Assembly (NCBI GenBank): GCA_013329495.1
Contig: DUKC01000039.1
Location: 1 to 8,493, forward strand
Direction of reading: 5' to 3'
From: Thermoplasmata archaeon
GTDB taxonomy: Archaea; Thermoplasmatota; E2; UBA9212
Length of the DNA: 8,493 nt
Each line of letters starts with the position of its first letter. Position 1 is the first letter of the stretch. This document shows positions 6,048 through 8,493 of the stretch, one piece after another. Both the position numbers and the translations under genes were made by a program. The notes under the pieces were generated by a model. That model searched no databases. It was given only the letters and a program-made list of their open reading frames with translations, and was not told where the DNA came from.

Positions 6048-7757
6048 CTAAATTAGCATCTTTTCTATCTCTTTTAATGGATAGGTGTTAATTACATTTT
6101 GTTTTTCCAGCCATCCCCTTCTTGCAGTTGCTACCCCAAACTGCATGTATCTTAAATGCGTCAAAGAGTGTGAATCTGTGCCTATCGTAATTTTAGTTCC
6201 CTTCTCTTTGGCCTTTAACAGATTTACATCGTTCAAATCCAACCTTTCAGGAAAAGCATTTAGTTCGAGAAAAGTATTAGTATCCAAGCACACTTCAAAG
6301 ATTCTTTCTAAATTTATCTTATAGGGATCTCTCTGACCCAACACTCTGCCCGTTGGATGAGCAAGAATTTTTACCTTTTCATTTGAAATTCCATCTATCA
6401 CTCTCTGGGTCATTTCTTCTTCGCTTAGCTTAAATTTTGTATGCACAGCAGCAATAACAAAATCAAGCTGATTTAGTACTTGATTCGGGTAATCGAGTTT
6501 TCCATCGCTTTTAATATCGCATTCGGTTGAAGAGAAAACTCTAAAATTATCTAAACGCTCATTCAGCTTTTCGATTTGCTTCGTTTGCTCGAGTAGCTTT
6601 TCTTCGGATAATCCATGAGCGACTCTGAGTGATTGAGAGTGATCAGATATAGTGATAAATTTGTAACCCATCTTTTGAGCCGCAGCAACGATTTCTTCAA
6701 TGGAGGCTGTACCATCGCTTGACCTTGTATGCAAATGAAAATCTCCTTTGATATCCTCCGCTTCAACAAGTTTGGGCAGCCTTCCTTTTTGGCCCGCTTC
6801 TATTTCTCCCCTGTCTTCCCTTAATTCTGGTGGAATCCAGGACAAACCCAACGTCTTATAGATCTCGTCTTCAGTTTTTCCACCTATCTGCTTGTTTGTA
6901 CCTTTTTCAAAAATCCCGTATTCGTTAAGCTTTAGCCCTTTCTTGATTGCAATTTGTCGCAGCTTCACATTGTGTGCTTTTGAGCCGGTGAAGTATTGTA
7001 AGGCAGCACCCCATGACTCCTGAGCAACAACTCTTAAGTCTATCTGGACATCATCAGTCAATCTAATACTTGATTTTGTCTTCCCATGGGCAATTACGTC
7101 CTTGACCTGTGGGTAAGCCAAAAATTTTTTCATAACTTTTTCGCTATCCTTGGAAGTAACTAACAAATCTATATCCCCAATTGTTTCTTTCATCCTTCTC
7201 GATGAGCCGGCAATTGACGCATGCTCAACCGCCCTGCATTTATTCATCCATTCTAGATAAGGAACTGCATCTCCATAGGCTTCTCGCAAAAGGTGTCTTC
7301 CTCTAGATCTTTCTAAAAGTCTGATTCCTTTCAAGATATTCTCCTCAGTTCGCTCACCAAATCCTTTTAAAGGGGCAAGCTTGTGCGCCTCACAAGCGTT
7401 TCTTAACTTTTCGACTGAATCAATTCCTAGCTCGTTATAGAGAAAGTAAATGGTTTTAGGTCCCAAGGTTGGAATCTCCATGAGTTGAACCACTTTTTTT
7501 GGTATTTCTTCTCTTAGTTTTTCGAGATAGTGCAACTTTCCTGTTTCAATTAGCTCTGAAACCTTCTTAGCTATCGCTTCGCCAATACCTGGAATGCTCT
7601 TTAGCTTTTTCTCCTTATAAATCTCCTCAATTTCTCTATCTAAAGTTTCAATTTGCTGAGCTGCTTTTCTGTATGCTTTCGGCTTGAAAGCCACACCCTG
7701 GAGCTCGAGCAAATCCGCTATTTCAAAAAATACAGCTGCTATTTCCCTGTTATTCAT
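6048..7757 (-). CDS. polX: DNA polymerase X with PHP nuclease domain (PolX)
   Basis: A 569-residue family X DNA polymerase of the bacterial/archaeal type, the usual length (about 570). Domains in order: an N-terminal 8-kDa-like domain and helix-hairpin-helix (SIPGIGEAIAKK 54-65, EIPTLGPKT 94-102); Pol beta-like palm with GSSRR (184-188), metal-binding Asp195 and Asp197 in GDIDLL and a third Asp240 in VQIDLRV; C-terminal PHP domain with His341 and His343 (HLHT), Asp372-His373, Glu412, His439, His467, Asp528 and His530 (GTDSH). Every catalytic position I know for both activities is present. Family members fill short gaps and use the PHP domain as a 3'-5' exonuclease and, in some, an AP endonuclease, serving base-excision repair. 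ATG at 7757 follows AAAGGGG with 4 nt spacing. It heads the operon with the lipoprotein and ligA. Confidence 0.95.
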   Translation of the reverse strand: MNNREIAAVFFEIADLLELQGVAFKPKAYRKAAQQIETLDREIEEIYKEKKLKSIPGIGEAIAKKVSELIETGKLHYLEKLREEIPKKVVQLMEIPTLGPKTIYFLYNELGIDSVEKLRNACEAHKLAPLKGFGERTEENILKGIRLLERSRGRHLLREAYGDAVPYLEWMNKCRAVEHASIAGSSRRMKETIGDIDLLVTSKDSEKVMKKFLAYPQVKDVIAHGKTKSSIRLTDDVQIDLRVVAQESWGAALQYFTGSKAHNVKLRQIAIKKGLKLNEYGIFEKGTNKQIGGKTEDEIYKTLGLSWIPPELREDRGEIEAGQKGRLPKLVEAEDIKGDFHLHTRSSDGTASIEEIVAAAQKMGYKFITISDHSQSLRVAHGLSEEKLLEQTKQIEKLNERLDNFRVFSSTECDIKSDGKLDYPNQVLNQLDFVIAAVHTKFKLSEEEMTQRVIDGISNEKVKILAHPTGRVLGQRDPYKINLERIFEVCLDTNTFLELNAFPERLDLNDVNLLKAKEKGTKITIGTDSHSLTHLRYMQFGVATARRGWLEKQNVINTYPLKEIEKMLI

Positions 7758-7782
7758 TTAACCCCTTTGTTTAATTAACGCG

Positions 7783-7808
7783 TGATTGCATTAATAATTA
7801 AGTAATCA
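7783..7808. promoter_or_regulatory. Imperfect 26-bp dyad over the predicted polX start site (operator candidate)
   Basis: The half-sites TGATTGC and GTAATCA face each other around a centre at 7795/7796, with 10 of 13 positions per half symmetric. The dyad lies between the polX TATA-like box and the predicted start of transcription near 7789, where archaeal repressors commonly bind. The region is very AT-rich, so chance symmetry is a real alternative. Confidence 0.3.
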
Positions 7809-7810
7809 AA

Positions 7811-7820
7811 ATATATATTT
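7811..7820 (-). promoter_or_regulatory. TATA-like box of the polX-lipoprotein-ligA operon
   Basis: The minus strand reads AAATATATAT here, preceded by TGGCT. Counting about 26 nt from the centre puts the transcript start near 7789, giving a leader of roughly 30 nt that contains the AAAGGGG ribosome site of polX. No other promoter-like element is obvious in the short gaps inside the operon. Confidence 0.5.
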
Positions 7821-7863
7821 AGCCATTTTTATTTCATGGATTGATCTTATTCGTGAGAAAAGT

Positions 7864-7871
7864 CTAAATAA
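7864..7871 (+). promoter_or_regulatory. TATA-like box of the plus-strand lipoprotein gene
   Basis: CTAAATAA is centred about 28 nt before the ATG at 7896, so the transcript would start within a few nucleotides of the start codon. No good ribosome site precedes that ATG, consistent with a leaderless message. An alternative TTTTTATTT at 7826-7834 would give a leader of about 40 nt. The region is AT-rich, so this is tentative. Confidence 0.35.
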
Positions 7872-7895
7872 TGCTAAAGCAATGTTAAAAAGCAG

Positions 7896-8372
7896 ATGAA
7901 TAAAATAGGGACCACAGCAATTTTGATATTGTTGCTGGGGCTTTCAATAAGTGGCATCGGTTGTCTTGAAGACGATAAAGAAGAAGTTGAGCTACCGAGG
8001 ATAGGCGGTCCGTGCGTTTATTCTAGTTATCCCGGGGTTGCGAAAATTACTAGGATTGAGAAGACAGATGCATCGAGAGAGCAGGTGGAAACTATTGGGG
8101 GGCCCGGTTATGAAGGGTATGAAGTGTGGTTTGCATTCAAAACAGATCAAGAAATAAAAGAGAAATGGGCGCGCGATACTGTTGAGAGAGAGCATTTATT
8201 TCAGTTGGATAACTCTTGGTATCCTGGTCCTCAATACTTAGAAAAGTATGGTTTTAAGGTCAACAAAACCTATGATTGCACTTTAAATGTGATAACAAAA
8301 GGAACCTGCAGTCCTACAGTCTTTAAATTTAGTAAGATTAACACCCACGACTATTTTGAATCAGAGCGATAA
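7896..8372 (+). CDS. Predicted lipoprotein of unknown function
   Basis: I do not recognise a named family. The 158-residue product begins MNKIGTT, followed by a hydrophobic core (about 8-20) and the lipobox GIGC with Cys23 as the probable lipid-bearing residue, then an acidic stretch EDDKEE (25-30). The mature domain opens with GGPCVYSSYPGVAKITRIEK (37-56), has a strand-like YEVWFAFKT (75-83), and ends with a Cys-containing region (Cys128, Cys138). Cys40, Cys128 and Cys138 could form a disulfide on the cell surface. The predicted fold is a small beta-rich extracellular domain. It is divergent from polX across a 138-bp promoter region. The initiating ATG lacks a clear ribosome site. Being a second lipoprotein gene next to the repair operon, it may share control with it, but that is inference. 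Confidence 0.8.
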   Translation: MNKIGTTAILILLLGLSISGIGCLEDDKEEVELPRIGGPCVYSSYPGVAKITRIEKTDASREQVETIGGPGYEGYEVWFAFKTDQEIKEKWARDTVEREHLFQLDNSWYPGPQYLEKYGFKVNKTYDCTLNVITKGTCSPTVFKFSKINTHDYFESER

Positions 8373-8493
8373 GAAGAAAGATTGCATTGCCCATGAGCAA
8401 CTTACACCTACTCTTATTTTTTCGCATTCTTATTCGACCCTTACTAAATAATATTCAAATGAAATTGTTCACATGCCCCAAAAAAATAAAAAG
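8373..8493. other. Non-coding right end
   Basis: No gene is visible. A weak 4-bp hairpin TTGC/GCAA (8387-8390 with 8397-8400) lies just after the lipoprotein stop. The last bases (8480-8492) are A-rich, giving a T-tract on the minus strand that could end a minus-strand gene beyond the window. Confidence 0.5.
8417..8422 (+). terminator. T-tract terminator candidate of the plus-strand lipoprotein gene
   Basis: A run of six T inside CTTATTTTTTCGC lies 45 nt after the stop codon at 8372. An oligo-T run of this kind is sufficient for intrinsic termination by archaeal RNA polymerase. Confidence 0.4.

Noticed and set aside
6563..6769. Minus-strand 68-codon frame within polX in another frame
   Set aside because: It overlaps the conserved PHP metal-binding region of polX and has no independent ribosome site.
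1..8493. CRISPR array, insertion sequence, rRNA or integrase
   Set aside because: No regularly spaced direct repeats, transposase or recombinase motifs, or rRNA-like sequence were seen on either strand.

Overview
The window is AT-rich (about 60% A+T by eye) and reads as a piece of archaeal chromosome. The evidence is TATA-like boxes about 26 nt ahead of inferred starts, a metF that looks leaderless, ribosome sites matching the GAGGTGATC-type archaeal anti-Shine-Dalgarno, a methionine synthase split into two genes, and two short lipoproteins. No lineage can be fixed. A bacterial source is not fully excluded, because NAD-dependent DNA ligase is mainly bacterial.

Layout, left to right. Positions 1-201 are non-coding, downstream of the first gene, with T-tracts on the minus strand. 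Positions 202-3254 hold a minus-strand methionine cluster transcribed metF, then a MetE N-half-like gene, then a MetE catalytic half. MetF makes the methyl-pterin and the split MetE pair would pass the methyl group to homocysteine. The catalytic half has the complete His-Cys-Glu-Cys zinc site; the other half is a paralogous barrel in which all four positions are replaced.

Positions 3255-3451 are an intergenic stretch. It contains the metF promoter and a 125-bp segment bounded by perfect 11-bp inverted repeats with a richer-GC interior, either a structured RNA or a small mobile remnant.

Positions 3452-7757 are a compact minus-strand operon: polX (polymerase X with a PHP nuclease domain), a lipoprotein with a PsbP-like look, and ligA. 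Gaps are 10 and 6 nt. PolX can trim and fill small gaps and LigA seals the nick, so the operon encodes the last steps of base-excision or single-strand-break repair, with a membrane-anchored protein of unknown role between them.

Positions 7758-7895 are a divergent promoter region with an imperfect 26-bp dyad over the predicted polX start. Positions 7896-8372 encode a second lipoprotein on the plus strand, and 8373-8493 is non-coding with a T-tract terminator candidate. The strongest leads are the polX-lipoprotein-ligA operon, the split and half-decayed MetE pair coupled to metF, and the inverted-repeat-bounded segment upstream of metF.
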